Origin: Artemia franciscana
Taxonomy: Eukaryota; Arthropoda; Branchiopoda; Anostraca; Artemiidae
NCBI RefSeq assembly: GCF_032884065.1
Contig: NC_088871.1
Coordinates: 14,120,374 to 14,184,373, forward strand
Direction: 5' to 3'
DNA: 64,000 bases
Shown: piece by piece, positions 37,200 through 49,805 of the stretch
Position numbering within the stretch: position 1 is the first letter of the stretch
Layout of the letters: each line of letters starts with the position of its first letter
Program-made: the position numbers and the translations under genes
The notes under the pieces: generated by a model
Database searches by the model: none
What the model saw: the letters and a program-made list of their open reading frames with translations, nothing else
Told to the model about the DNA's origin: nothing

Positions 37200-38240
37200 C
37201 GACGTACTATTTAAGACACCTGGAAATATCAACTTTTTATTTTCAAATATCCCTTCCCGTATCGTAGAGAGCCCCTGGCACCGACTTAATCAATGCACTA
37301 AATAATTCTCTTTAACTCTGCAAAGCGGGCAAGTATATCTGTCTTCATTGGTACATCTTTCTTTAGAATATTTTATAAATCTTGCACTAGTTGGCAGGCA
37401 GTTAGCCCTGAGCTGCATCCACAACATCAAATATCTAGCTGGTAAATTCAGCTTAAATTAGAACTCCTGCCCATAAACCACCTTAACATCCTTCTAGAAC
37501 TTTAATGTTTCTGATTTTTTTATCTCCTCACTCCATTTTTGAATCATTTGATTCTCTAGTTCTAGTACTATCTTAATCTCATTCTCCTAATTTGCATTTA
37601 TATCCGTTGGTCCTCTACCTTCATTCCAAACAAAGGAAAACCCTGTTTTGTCTAAAATGTCTTTTATTTTTAGTGACCATGATGTTTTTTTGCTCTGCAA
37701 GAGTAAATCTTCATAAGCTGCCTTAATTCACCTGTCACTTGATAACTGGACGACTTTCAACCAAAATTTAATCATTGAGACTAGTCTATAATTTATTAGT
37801 GGCCCTATACCTAGATCGTCATTTAAAAACTGGGAATGAGTTGTTCTATGCAGCCCAAAGAATCTCTTAAAGTACCCTAATTGAATAGACTCTATCTGAG
37901 CCGCTCTCTCATGCCCCCAAATCTCTGCTCCGTAATGTAGAATGGGCATTATTGTCGATAAAAAGAAACTTTTATGTAACGACAAATTCTTTATTCCCAT
38001 TGTATTATTCCGGAAAATTACAAACATTGCTGCGCTTCCCCGGTTTAACGTTTCCATTATATGAGAATTCCGTGTTACGTTACTTTGAAAAAATATATCC
38101 AATATACTTAATTTTACCCACAAGTTGTATCTCCTCCCCCTTTAACCCAAATTTACTTTCACATTTATCATTCCTCTTGTTAAATATATACCATGCCCCT
38201 TGACTAACTGGAAATGGGCCCCTCTTGTCCCCACTCTCTA
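37200..38240 (-). mobile_element. Degenerate LINE fragment (second family), minus strand
   Basis: On the reverse strand, fragments of the 3' part of a non-LTR retrotransposon polymerase appear in order. First is FNKRNDKCESKFGLKGEEIQ with VGKIKYIGYIFS at about 38.1-38.2 kb. Next is the open frame 37728-38123 (TLNRGSAAMFVIF, LSTIMPILHYGAEIWGHERA, YFKRFFGLHRTTHSQFL). Then comes DILDKTGFSFVWNEGRGP, and finally WMQLRANCLPTSARF plus a cysteine pair in YTCPLCRVKENY at about 37.32-37.43 kb. Several stops and frameshifts separate them. The YGAEIW and RANxLPT...CPLC pattern is typical of the C-terminal region of Jockey/CR1-type elements and differs from the family at 31.9 and 43-45 kb. The endonuclease and catalytic RT core are missing. 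Confidence 0.8.
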
Positions 38241-38669
38241 AAAATGCTGAAAATTCACCCCTGCATGTGTATGAATATAATTCGTTTCACACCGGCCCTA
38301 TATGTAGTTAGTATTTGACCGTTTAACAGACGTAAATATTTTCTTTAACTAGTCTCATATAATTATTGTTCCAACAAAATAGAAACAGTAAAGCTATAGC
38401 CTTTCGTTGTAAAACTATTCAAACTTACTCAGATTTAAGCACGAGAAATAACACGCTTAGCTTCTGGGAATGGATAGATTGAAATCGCAAAACTAGTGTG
38501 GGATTTTCTTATCATTAAGATATTTGAGAAAGGTTATAATTGGAATAAAATAATGAATTCAGTGGATTTAGTTAGTTATGTTTGAGTATTTTGATCGGAA
38601 ACTATGTGAGGCCGGAAAAGATCCAAAATGAGCAGTAAATTTAGTCATGTCTCATAATCAAAGAGTTCT

Positions 38670-40160
38670 TGGTAACGAACTGTAGTAAGGAGCGACCCGA
38701 CTCAATAGTAACCGAAGCTCTAAAAACGGAATTTTGATACGAATAGTTACATCAAAAGAATCAAATTTTAATACTGATTTTAAATATATAAGTTTCATCA
38801 AGCTTAGTCTTACTCATCAGAAGTTACGAATCCTATAAAAAAAAATTCTATTTTTTGCCAGAAGGCAGATCACGGATGCGTGTTTATTTATTTATTTTTC
38901 TCCCAGGGGTGACCGTATCAACCCAGTGGTCCTAGAATGTCACGAGGAGGCTCACTCTAACGTAAATTAAAAGTTCTAGTGCCCTTTTTAAGTTACCAAA
39001 AAATTGGAGGGCGCCTAGGCCCTCTATCACGCATATTTTTTTCCTAAAGTCACCAGATCAAAACTTTGTGATAGCCGTTCTGTTCAGCTTAGTCGAAAAC
39101 CTAACAACTATGTCTTTTGGGACGACTTAATCGCCCACAGTCCCAGGGGAGGGGATGCAAGTTACAAACTTTGACCATTGTTTACATATAGTAACGGTTA
39201 TTACGTAGTGTACAGACGTTTTCAGGGGACTTTTCCGTGTCGGGGTGAGGGTGGGCTGGGAGGAGGGGTTACGTGGGAGGATCTTTCCATGGAGGAATTT
39301 ATCATGAGGGAAGAGAGTTTCAATGAATGCAAGATTTTCTAGCATTATTTTAAAAAAAATGAGAGAATAAATATAAAAAATCACCTGGAAGTAATGAGTA
39401 GCATTAAACTTAAGACGAACATAAAATATTACGTATATAAGGCGGTCGTCTCCTCAACAATACCTTGCTCTTTACGCTGAAGTATTTTTAGTCATTTCAA
39501 CTATTTATTCTATGGCCTTTGTGATTCAGGGTTATTCTTAAAGATTTGGGATAAAATTCAAGCTTTAGTGTAAAGAGCGAGGTATTAACGAGGGGGCAAA
39601 ACCCCTCATATACGTTGTAAAAACACACAAATATAGAAGCTCATTACGTAAATCGATTCGTAAGGTACGTATGCTCATTACTAACAAAAACGTTCGTACA
39701 AAAAAAAAATCTAGTTGCATTTTTAAAAAATTGGAGGGCAACTAGGCCTCCTTCCACCTTTTTCTTATCAAAATTATTCGATCAAAACTATGAGAAAGCC
39801 CTTTAGCAAAAAAAAATTGCAAAGTTCGTTTTAATTATTGATGTGTGGTGAGCCAAAATCTAAAACATGCATGCATTCAAAAAAGTTCAGGAATTAAATA
39901 TATAAAAAAAAATTTAACTGCAAGAAAGGAGTGACAATATAACTTAAAACGAACAGAAATTATTCCGTATATGTCAGGGGTTGTCACCTCCACAACGCCT
40001 CGCTCTTTACGCTAAAGTTTTTTATTGTCTAAAAAGTAGAGTTGTGACAGAGTCAAACTTTAGCGTAAAGATTGGGACGTTGTGAAGGGACAGCCCCTTT
40101 CATATACGAAATAATTTCTGTTTGTTTAAGTTTTAATGTCGCTCCTTATTTGCAGTTAAA
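38670..40160. repeat. Interspersed foldback repeat cluster
   Basis: Two related blocks share AAAAAATTGGAGGGC(A/G)(A/C)CTAGGC, then GATCAAAACT and a GTGATAGCC or GAGAAAGCC line (38,990-39,090 and 39,720-39,805). At 39.4-39.6 kb and again at 39.93-40.15 kb, a segment of the type CTCTTTACGCT(A/G)AAGT is followed by its own inverse (ACTTTAGCGTAAAGA). This makes two long imperfect foldbacks. The second spans TAAAACGAACAGAAATTATT and its complement near 40.12 kb. No protein was recognised. Confidence 0.65.
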
Positions 40161-40764
40161 ATTTTTTTTTTTAACTCAAGTCTTGTCTAAAGGAATTAAT
40201 TAATTTTTTTTTCCAAAGTAATTGTCAGTGAAATTTCTTATATTTCCGGACTGATTTGAAAGGACGAGCATAAAAATAAAAATAAAAAAAAATAAAACAA
40301 AAAAGAAGATTATGAAAAGCTTGTGAAAAGATTATGAAAAGCTAAACACAAAATAAAAAAAGAAGATTATGAAAAGCTTGATAACTTTTATGTCTATTGT
40401 TTGAAAAAAGCCGACTCTATTTCCAATTTTAGACTTTCATCTTCCAAATGATCCATTCCAAAATCGCAACCTGAGTTTTTGCTAAAACCGGGACTTCAAT
40501 ACCCGGATCGCTGCTATTTGAATCTAAACTCGGGGTAGCGGTTCTCAATGAGATCACGGGCCATGGAGCCTTATGGAGACCATTTGGAATAGCTCTCTTG
40601 TAAATATTTTTGTAATAATAAAAGGAAATGAACTGAACTAAACTGATTTTTACGGATACCGAGAGTTAGCTAGCACTAATTTGAGTCAATCAGATTCTTT
40701 TTGGTAGAGTTTGTCAGCTAATCAGAAAATTATAGGAAACAACCTGAATGACCCAAATTGTAAC

Positions 40765-41035
40765 TATTACTACGAGCCTACTGCTAGTAATTCACTGCAG
40801 TACCAAGCTGCCAGAGGCCAATAGAGCTACGTACAGTCCTTCTCCATCCCGATATTTTAAATGACTCTCTCTTTATACCCTCTCAAGAAATTCCCTTTAC
40901 CCTTGATTATTTCCTTACGAGATCCTCCCATTCCATTCGGGGGCAACCTGATTTTGGTTCGGCCCTAGACGGTTACCTGACAAGGACGATCTTGGGCTAT
41001 CTGTAATCCTTAACCCTCAGAACGTGTCTAGTTAG
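40765..41035 (-). mobile_element. LINE 3' end fragment, minus strand
   Basis: On the reverse strand the sequence reads PKIVLV, PSRAEPKSGCPRMEWEDLVR, then EGIKRESFKISGWRRTVRSS and IGLWQLGTAVNY before a TAG (forward 40784-40786). This aligns block by block with the C-terminus of the LINE at 31876-32344 (AGRPCLGWEDVINK, EGVKREALNRFGWRRSVG, GLRRLGAAVSY). At least three internal stops show decay. The TAG is followed by AGTAGGCTCGTAGTAATAG, a decayed relative of the TAG-repeat tail. Confidence 0.85.
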
Positions 41036-41850
41036 TTAAATTCCGGTATTAGTAAAATCTCCTCGTGAATGGGTCTGTAGGCATCGTAGGCCTAGGTCAT
41101 AGCAATGCTAGCAGTAAATAGCTTGCGAGTTCTGGTAACGCTATTAAAAAAATGGAATAGCACCATAGCTATCGATTTTCCCTGGGAAAAATAAATGTAC
41201 AATAATTTTAACTTTACAGTAATTATTCTTTAGGGGGATGTTTAAGGTATGAGAGGTAGTGTGTTGACAAAGATTTGTCCCTATTTTCTTCTATATATTA
41301 TTGACTTCTGTTTACCTTGCATACCATTTTTAGCGAGTAGTGATCCTTCTAGTATCCTGTATACAAAGAAATACTATCAGGTCATCTACATTATTTTTGG
41401 TTTTCATGAGCCCCAAAATTATCAACCTGCTTCTCTTGGATACTGAAACTAGCAATCTACCGCCTAGAATGCTGATTTAATAGACCTGACCTGGGTACTG
41501 AAGAACATGGCTGCCTAATAAGACAAAATGTCTTGTAATACCACAATGGGCGGGGGGCTTCAGTCGGGCATCAGTGTCTGTAGCAGTGTTTAGCGCTTCA
41601 GCAAGAGACTTTGCTATATCTTTTGTCATCAATTATCACGCCCCACTCTTTGCTAAGAGGCCTAAGGTTTGCTATATGGGTGCAACAATCACCAGCAAGG
41701 CCTTCAAGACACTCCTTGTGACCCTTAGGCTTTTTGGGTCCTTTCGGAGGTTGTTTGAGAATTACAGAGTAAGAAGGTTTTTCTGTATTTGGAAAATACG
41801 CAACTATCACCCTGAATTCATACGCATTACTACAAACAGAATTATTAACT
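41036..41850. other. Unassigned sequence with overlapping open frames
   Basis: Two frames are open on opposite strands (plus 41574-41867, minus 41598-41876; 92-97 codons). The minus-strand frame has a lysine/proline-rich stretch (KQPPKGPKKPKGHKE) and CLEGLAGDCCTHIANLRPLS. I do not recognise either one, and mutual openness on both strands is weak evidence for a gene. Confidence 0.25.
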
Positions 41851-42072
41851 ACATTACCCCCGACTAATATAGACATTACCCCCGACTATTATAGACATTG
41901 CCCCCGACTAATATAGACATTACCCATGATACCCCCGACTAATATAGACATTACCCCCGACCAATATAGACATTACCCCCGAAAAATATAGATATTACCC
42001 CCGAAAAATATTAACATTAACCCTGACAAATATAGACATTACCCCCGAATAATATAGACATTACCCTCAACT
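41851..42072 (+). repeat. 22-bp minisatellite
   Basis: About ten tandem copies of the unit CATTACCCCCGACTAATATA plus GA, with variants (CGACCAATA, CGAAAAATA, CGAATAATA). Decay increases towards the right end. Confidence 0.92.
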
Positions 42073-42890
42073 TACATAGACGGATTATATAGGCAGATTC
42101 GGGGCAATTTTTGGGACTATTAAAAAAAATTGAACCAAAAATTGTTCTTAATAATATGTAATCAACAAAACTTCATGATGACTTTCTTTGTGTAATCACC
42201 TTTGACAAAGAACATAACATCAAGTTTATTGCGTATTTGAAAATAAAAAATTGAGCGAAAATTAAGAACAAATAGTTTTCTATGGAAGAAAAGGGCAGAG
42301 CTTGAATTTAAACAAAAGACATATTCAGCCTATGCAACATGTATACCTATCAAATCATTGCTAATAAGTCAACTGATAATATTCTCTACATTTTTAGGAC
42401 TATATAAAACTAGCGCTTTAACGAAAGCACAATGTAATATAGGATCTTTCGTGCAATAGAAATATTAAGTTCTTTAAAATTCTTAAACGGTACAAAATTT
42501 AAGTATGCTAGGATTTTTAAATCCCAAATGCGATTTAAACCTTAAATATGTGACAGCCACTGTTCATTCAAGGACAAGCATGTTGTAAAGAAACGTAAGG
42601 AAAAAGTTAAAAATCATAAGAACCTTGACATTTTTGCGGCACTTTTCTAAGTTAAAGCATTGGAAATTAACAATAAAATACAGACCCATTGTTTTCAGTG
42701 TCTACAGCTGACTTATCCTTATTTTCTTCGCTTATAGTTTAGTATCCTTTTTTGTATTTTTTTTCTAGTTTGAATGTTATTCGTTTTGCTTTGACATTGA
42801 TAATCCCTGTTTTTTTATTTGTGACTTTTCAAGGCCTTGTTGTCCTTTGTACACTGAAATTTAGTAGCAGCAGTCTTGGCATATTTCCAG

Positions 42891-42961
42891 TCAATATGTC
42901 ATCTTTGGGTGTATTAGAGTCAGTAATAGAGAGAACAACTTTGGCCCATAAGTATAAAAAG
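42891..42961 (+). CDS. RNF111: RNF111/Arkadia-like E3 ligase exon upstream of the RING
   Basis: This 71-nt exon encodes the conserved segment just before the RING of Arkadia-type E3 ubiquitin ligases: NMSSLGVLESVIERTTLAHK then YKK. Vertebrate RNF111/RNF165 have S-x-IERNTFPHKYKK at this place. The acceptor is ATATTTCCAG|TC (two bases finish a split codon) and the donor is AAG|GTAAGT, giving phase 0 out. The next exon at 46084 begins in phase 0. The acceptor is the best of several AG sites between 42862 and 42890, so the left edge is less certain than the right. N-terminal exons (SUMO-interacting motifs and other regions in RNF111) must lie upstream and were not identified. Confidence 0.8.
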
Positions 42962-43115
42962 GTAAGTAAAAAAAGGTCATATTTAAATTACAAAAACTAA
43001 CGTCTTTCACCGCTTTTATTATTTTTTTTTGCTTTTTTTTCAACATGATTTTTAATTCATAAGATTAGCAATTACAATACCACACTACTAAGTAGTTACT
43101 AAGACATGTAATTAG

Positions 43116-43264
<149 letters not shown>

Positions 43265-43269
43265 TATAC

Positions 43270-45430
43270 AGAATTAATGACTACCTGCTTCTCGCTTGGC
43301 CCTAGGTAGTTGGCCGACAAGGACGATTTTTGGCAATCTGTCAATCTCTTCAGCCGCAGAATGAGTTCGAGCAATCATAACATTTTTCTGATCATAATCC
43401 TAGAAAGTGAGATTGAACCATTTTCGTACGGCTTACTGTTTGAGATACTGCCAGTCAGGTGGTTACCCTAAGACATTCATAGGCAATTATTCTGGAAAAT
43501 ATCTAGCCATTCCTTTTCTATCTTTTGGAGCGCCCGAAAGATAGTTCAGAACCGTGCTTGACTGCTGTCACCACTATAGCTTCTCATATCCTGATCTTGG
43601 TTCGGAAATTTATATTCCAATTCTTCCAAACTCGTTTCAACTTTGAAATAACACCATGGGTCTTGGCTATTCTACTTTAAAAATCTACATTACGTTCACC
43701 GTCCTTATTAGTAAAAACCACCTAAGTAAGTGAAGCCTCCACTTGATCGATCTTCCTGTTACCCTACATCACCTCTTCATCTATCCTAGTCTTAGCGACT
43801 TAGTCTTCTAAACATTTTTAAAACTTATTCTTGCACTCTGAACCCGCAAAACCTATAAAAGTTTATTGATTTTGCCAACACTTTCATCTAGAACGGTTCC
43901 ATTTTTATCTAAGATGCTTAAATCATCAGCATAAGCCAAGTTTAGGAGAACTTTACATTCCCAAATGGTTCTGTATTTTCTCATTGCCTTTGCTGTGTTC
44001 CATAGAACGAAGTTCATCAAAATGATCCATATAAATGGGGATAAAATTCAACCGTTCTTAACTCCCGATTTCATGTGAAACAAGGTACTAACCACATTTC
44101 CCACCTTTGTCGCAGCAATGTTATTGGCGTACATAAAACTAATAGCTTCAATGCTTTTGTCTGGTATACCATATAAGGACTTCACCTTCATTAATGTTCT
44201 TCTATCAGCTGAACCGAACGCTTAATTAACATTTGTAAACCTGAGAACGAATGGGGTGTAATGACTCAGTCACTTCTCAATTATTAATCTAAAAGTCAAA
44301 AATAGATCAATACATTTTCTCCCTTTCCTAAAAACACTGTGTTCTTCTTCTAAAATTTTATCTAGAGAATCTCTAAGGCTAAAAAGTATCATCATACAAA
44401 TTAGTTTACCTCATTGATATCAAGCTAATGCCTCTAAAATTACTACAATTTCTCTTAAAATCCTGATTTTAGAAGGGTTTAATAAAATATTTTGTTTAGA
44501 AGGAGCTAGGTAATTTCCTTTTTCAAAAATCATTTTCATAATCTTTAGATCTTTATTTCTAGCTTCATTGCCACTATATTTAAAAAAAAACTCACTTGTC
44601 ACACTATCTACGCCTACGTTCTTGTTAATTTTCAACTCTTTTAGTACTGTCACTAATTCTTGCTCACAAAACAAATCTTTGTGCATATCGAAAATGTCAT
44701 AAGCTTTTTCATTTTTTCATATCTTATTCTGCAATTCTGTCACGAATTTAGCATGTTCTCAAACTCTTCTCCTAACCTCTCATTGATACATTCCTTATCA
44801 CGAAGTTTGGTGCTGTTCCTATTTTAACAGTTCCAGACATTAACTAAGACAATTCCAGATTAACTATTCACTCTCAATTTATTAACATACCAGTACAACA
44901 TTTTGCTATTATACTGTTTGGCTGCATCTTCCAAATCCTCAGCAATTTTATCCATGGCCTCCACTTCATACCTCCTTAATATATGTTCTAGTGCTTTCTC
45001 CTCTTTCTTTACATTCCGATTGTTAGACATTATCTATCATTCAAATAATTCTTGCACAAGCCTCTCCTCCAAGCTGTTAAATAAAAAACACATTCACTAC
45101 TATTCCTAATGATGTTTCTTACTTTCTTCCCTAAGACACAATCAGCGACTTCAAAAACTATTTTCCTAAGTTTATTACAACCATATTCAACGTTGTCAAA
45201 TTTTAGACTCTCCAGTTTGGTTTTCAACTGTTTCTGGGAATTTCTTATCAAATTCTGTTCCTGGAGTCCATCAACACGATAGCTTCCCATAAGGTAGTTA
45301 TCCTTCCTAAAATTCAGCTTTAGATCATTACTAGACACTACTGGATGATGATGTTTACTTTTGACATCAATAACAGCACTACTTTATACCCTAGCATCTT
45401 GCATCGGCCCTGACAGTCTTCAGTTTACAT
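43270..45430 (-). mobile_element. Degenerate LINE with reverse transcriptase core, minus strand
   Basis: Reading the reverse strand from 45.4 kb, the remnant shows the end of an AP-type endonuclease (SAVIDVKSKHHHPVV), then a linker (frame 45030-45338 with VEYGCNKLRKIVFEVADCVL). The RT N-terminal block follows (44420-44686, LKELKINKNVGVDSVTSEFF and KIMKMIFEKG), then RRTLMKVKSLYGIPDK and GVKNG. The catalytic box LLNLAYADDLSIL lies at forward 43914-43950 (YADD at about 43923-43937). Last come EAIVVTAVKHGSE and [20 protein letters not shown]. It is the same family as the elements at 31.9 and 40.8 kb. Many stops and frameshifts make it a pseudogene. Most of the endonuclease is missing, and the last roughly 60 codons are cut off where the (TA)n array begins. 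Confidence 0.9.
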
Positions 45431-45698
45431 AACATAATCATTTAAGGTTTTTTTCTTACCCTAATGTGAACGAATACTATTTTAACTTATTAACTCTTTT
45501 ATAAGAAAATACTGTATTGGTTATAACTGCATAACTACAAAATTGTAGCAGTCTATAACGTATTGTTGTAGGATTATTTCAAACTACCAAGTTATTTTAG
45601 GGTAGCACCTTATTTTCTTCAGCGTTATGACGTTGAACCCTTCAATAAACACGTGACCCTAACTAGTTTAGCTTGCTAAGACTTTTTGTCCACAAAAA

Positions 45699-45822
45699 TT
45701 CAAGCATTCACTCTCCTGTGAATGCTTGAATTCACAGGAGAGTGAATTCAAGCTGGAATGCTTGCTGCCAATGCATGCTGGATTGGTCTCTTGGAATGCC
45801 AACGTTTGGCATTCCAAGAGAC
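45699..45822. repeat. Two adjacent perfect hairpins
   Basis: First hairpin: TTCACTCTCCTGTGAAT (45707-45723) and its exact complement ATTCACAGGAGAGTGAA (45730-45746), with loop GCTTGA. Second: GTCTCTTGGAATGCCA (45786-45801) and TGGCATTCCAAGAGAC (45807-45822), with loop ACGTT. A further TCAAGCATTCAC / GTGAATGCTTGA pair is nested in the first. No coding or known RNA family was recognised. Confidence 0.9.
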
Positions 45823-46083
45823 TTGGCTGTTTGGTTAAGCAGTTTAATATTTTTAAAATATTTTTGATGATTTTTCAGCCAAGTATCTTATTTATAATTT
45901 ATTACTCTCCGTCCCGTTCTAACCCCCAAATACTAAACAGTTGTATATTGAGATTCTTTTCCTTAAAATAGAATTCCATTTTTTTTTTTAGTATATAGGG
46001 TTGTGTAATTTTCAACCAAAAAGAACTCAATCAGGTTTTATTTTCACTGTCCTTGGTAATTTAAGATCATCATTATTTTTTAG

Positions 46084-46157
46084 GTATTAAAAGACGTGGA
46101 TGGGGGTGAGAAATGTACAATTTGCCTATGCTACTTCAAAGACGAGGAGAATGTTAG
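46084..46157 (+). CDS. RNF111: RNF111/Arkadia-like exon: first half of RING-H2 finger
   Basis: This 74-nt exon encodes VLKDVDGGEKCTICLCYFKD then EENV, ending with AG of a split codon. It supplies the first zinc-ligand pair of the RING-H2 finger (C-T-I-C). RNF111 has [20 protein letters not shown] at this place, so the spacing is preserved, with an extra cysteine after CTICL. The acceptor is TTTTTTTAG and the donor is AG|GTACGT. The AG remainder plus G from the exon at 50508 gives arginine, restoring the invariant V-R-R-L-P-C-M-H junction. RING fingers of this class recruit a ubiquitin-charged E2 and transfer ubiquitin to substrates. In vertebrates Arkadia acts in the nucleus on negative regulators of TGF-beta signalling. 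Confidence 0.93.
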
Positions 46158-49100
46158 GTACGTCATTTGTTTTTAAATGTCGACCGGAAATCTATATCCG
46201 CCATTCCAGCTGTTGCTAACGAGTGAGCCTCTTAAATTAAATTGTAATCAAGAATACTGACTGAAATTGTTTGCCTAAAACTATTAATTTAGAACAAAAT
46301 TATTTTAGTGTGAAATGAATTAACCTGCTGCAAAAGAAGGAAAACAAATAAGCCAGCAAATATAAATTTCGCGAGTCAAGCTATGCTGAACATAAATATT
46401 TTCATCTATTTCTTATAAACTTTGGTTGGCTGGTGATTGTTCGGAGACTTTGAAAATGTCTCTTTTGTATGCCTTTGTCGAAAAAAACTGAAATAGCCCG
46501 CCCCAACCAAGGTTTGGAAAAAAAACATTGGAATTGTAGCTTCATTAAAAATAATAATAACACTTGTTTCTGCTTCTATATTTTTGCAAATTTGCATCAC
46601 TAATAAATTTTATACTGTCAGAAAGCCTTATTTACTTATTTTGGTAAATTATATTACACTCTAGAAACTTTAAAAGCTCCTAGCTTAAAAAATTAGAAAG
46701 TTCATTAAAATACTTCTAATTAGAAATATTCTACTCTTACTATCAATAAGCAAATTGCATACCCTACAGCCCTTTCCCCAGGGACAGTTGGGGGTTCATG
46801 TAATTTCCACAGATATAGCCATTGAGCCTTTCAACTATGCTGAACAAAGTGGCTATCTCAAAATTTTGACCGGAGGGGCGTGGGAGGGAAGCTAGATTGA
46901 GAGTTCGTTGTGTGAACACCTTATTCTTGGATGTTAACCTTTTCATAAAGTAAGGTTTTAACCTGTGATTTCCCTAGAGACATTTATAATCAGGTTATTT
47001 TATTTACTTGCTATTGACATTTTTGCCACTTAATATAAATTCCCTTGTGATTTAGTAACTACAGAGATAAGAAATTCAATTAACTTAGAGGATTGAACTC
47101 TATGAACTCGACTGAATTTTTTGTGTATCGCAGCGGCATCTAATGTGGATCTAGAATATCGTGACATCCGCTTAAAAAGAATAACTAGCAAACAGGTAGT
47201 GAGCAGTGTATTAAATGCAATAGATGGTCTCGCTTTGGCTGTGGAAAAGCTATTTTCCACATATTCTATTCACATAAAAAAGACACTAGAAATTTTGATT
47301 TCATTATAAATTATTCCTACCCTAATTTTCTAGGACAATTGGTTCTACACAATCACCCTCGGTAAAAAAAGAGGAAAAAAAAAGTGCATTCGGTATCTTT
47401 TTTCTGGCAAAAATTAAAAACTTCAATTTTTTTATAGATATGAGCCTGAAACCTTGACTGTATGATGAATCTGATTGTGAGATTTCATTGATATCGCTTA
47501 ACTTTTTGGGGAGTTTCCTACCTTTTTCCAGAACTTCAATAATTTTTCAGGTTCCTAGCTTCTGATGGGTAAAATTAAACTTAGGGAATTTTATATATCA
47601 GTATAAAAAATGAACTCTTTTCATGTATCAGTTGTCATTGGAATTTGTTTGTTTAGAGTTCTGGTTATAATAAAGCAGAGGTGTTCATTACTTACAGTTC
47701 GTTACCACGAACTGTTTGACTAGTTTTCATTACTGATTTCACATTCTCTAATAGATTCCTCAGAAGTTTTAGTTTTCCAACGAGCAAAATGTAGGTTTTT
47801 TACCGTAGTCATTATGAATCTGTCTTTAGTAACACTTTTTATTCTTTTCTGACTTTATTTTTAGTCTATGTAGGCTATTTTGTTTTTAAGAGTGCTCTTT
47901 GATTTTTATTTCTCCTTTTGGTAAAAATGTTTCTTCCCTTTTTGTATCTTCTTTAGCGTCCTATCACTCATTTCTTGCGTTCGAAATACCATTTACGCTT
48001 TAAAAGTTATTTTCTTAGCCTTTTTTTAATTCTCTTTTTATATTTACTATAATTATCCGACTCCTTTCTTGTGTGTGCAACTGCCCCCCCCCCCAAAAAA
48101 ACAACGCCCGTGAGTGATACATAACAAGACAATAGATCACAAAAAAGTTTCTAAAACAAGGTAAACTCAAAACACCATGTTGAAAATGAGGTTTCAAAAA
48201 TTGTTTGATACGGTTTATGACCCTCTCTGGCACATAATTAATTTGAAAAATAAAAGAAAATTTTATGCTTGGACAAATGTACAATATTGTCTTTTCAAAA
48301 ATTAAATATAACCTAGATTTATAGTTTAACCAAACCTAGATTATAATTCCACATCATCTTTATGTAAATTTCAAAAATAACTTTTAAAACGTAGACTACG
48401 GAAACAACTCAATCAGTGGGCATAACAATATTTGTTCTTCAGGTTCAAAAACAGTGACAGAGAAATAATGTAAATCAATTATATTTAATCTGCTATACAT
48501 TCTATTTTGCTGCTCTCTATTTTTAGAAAATTATAAAGCTTTAGATAGCGCATCCAATGAAAATAAGCAGTTCTATGTATACTCTGTCTACTAATGGCAC
48601 TTTCAGTGCCTATAATAGCGTACAAAAAAGATAAGGAGATTAAATTGTGATTTTAAAATTGGCAGTTATATTACTATATTAAGAAGAAAATATTATATTT
48701 TGTATTTTCATATCTTTATCAGGAAAAAAAGTTTTTGCGAAACGATTTCCTTCACAACATTGAATTGGATAAACTTAAAACAATTTAAAGTTTTTAGCTA
48801 AAAACGTGACTAATTTGGCAAACTGCACATCATTATGTATGGCATCCTTTTTAACAGAGATCCCGAAATATCGGAATGAATTTCACAGTCCCAGTCATGA
48901 TCAGTGTCTTCAATCTTCTAAAAAGAAAATAAACTACAGAAGCAAAAAGTGGATGAAAATCGACTAGGCGAAACTCTAAATTTTCCACTCTATGTTAGAA
49001 ATTTCTATTGTCTTGGGTATGATAATATTTCAAGAAGGGGTGTTTGAGGTTTCTTCCTATCGGTTCCTCACTTCGGCTTACACTGACGATATCTTCTTTA

Positions 49101-49805
49101 ATCGAGTATTGTGCTTTGGGTAAATGTATTTTTTCCTTATTCAAATTAGTTAAAAATTTTCAACGTTAAAGCAATATAAATCAATAAATTGAAATTTGTT
49201 TAAGAGCACTTTCTTCACATATTTTATACATAAAGTTTAAAATCCCTCATTACTTACTCCTTAAAACTCCACGTCTTAACACCCTGATAGATAACAGAAA
49301 AAACATCATTGTCCATCGATTCAACCTCAATCAATGCCTTTATCGAGTATATTTTACCTATCCTTCACAATTTTACTCACCTCCACCTTCCCCATTAAGC
49401 GTCCACGAAACTCACATTTATTCAACAATTATTGCTCTTACTGACTGATACCCGGTATGGCGGTATTCCCGTTTTCATGAATCACCTCAACAAATAAGTA
49501 TTCTTTTTCTCTTCACCTTTCCTGAGTTTAAAAGAAGTCCAAAATAGCCACACTCAAATAGTGTGTTAAAGCATTCCAAGATTACTTATCCGACAAGTAC
49601 GATTTCTTATCCTTAGAGTTTCTAGATGCGTAAATGACGTCATAAGTAAGTGTGATTCCTAGTTGAAACGGTCTAGATTATTAGTCGGATAAGTGACGTC
49701 AAAAACAAACAATAATTCATTATTTTCACAAATAGAAAAAAGACGCGTAATTATAAGCAGAAAACTGAGACAGTTATTGTGAAATGGAAAACACCTAAGA
49801 GGTTG

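Noticed and set aside
42752..42890. Hydrophobic N-terminal extension of the exon at 42891 (ALTLIIPVFLFVTFQGLV)
   Set aside because: The frame is open but reads through intron-like T-rich sequence before a good acceptor (ATATTTCCAG). RNF111 has no membrane segment there.
47134..47195. Exon-like segment between TATCGCAG and CAG|GTAGTG
   Set aside because: It lies between the two RING-encoding exons, which join perfectly in phase (V-R-R-L-P-C) without it. It has no homology.
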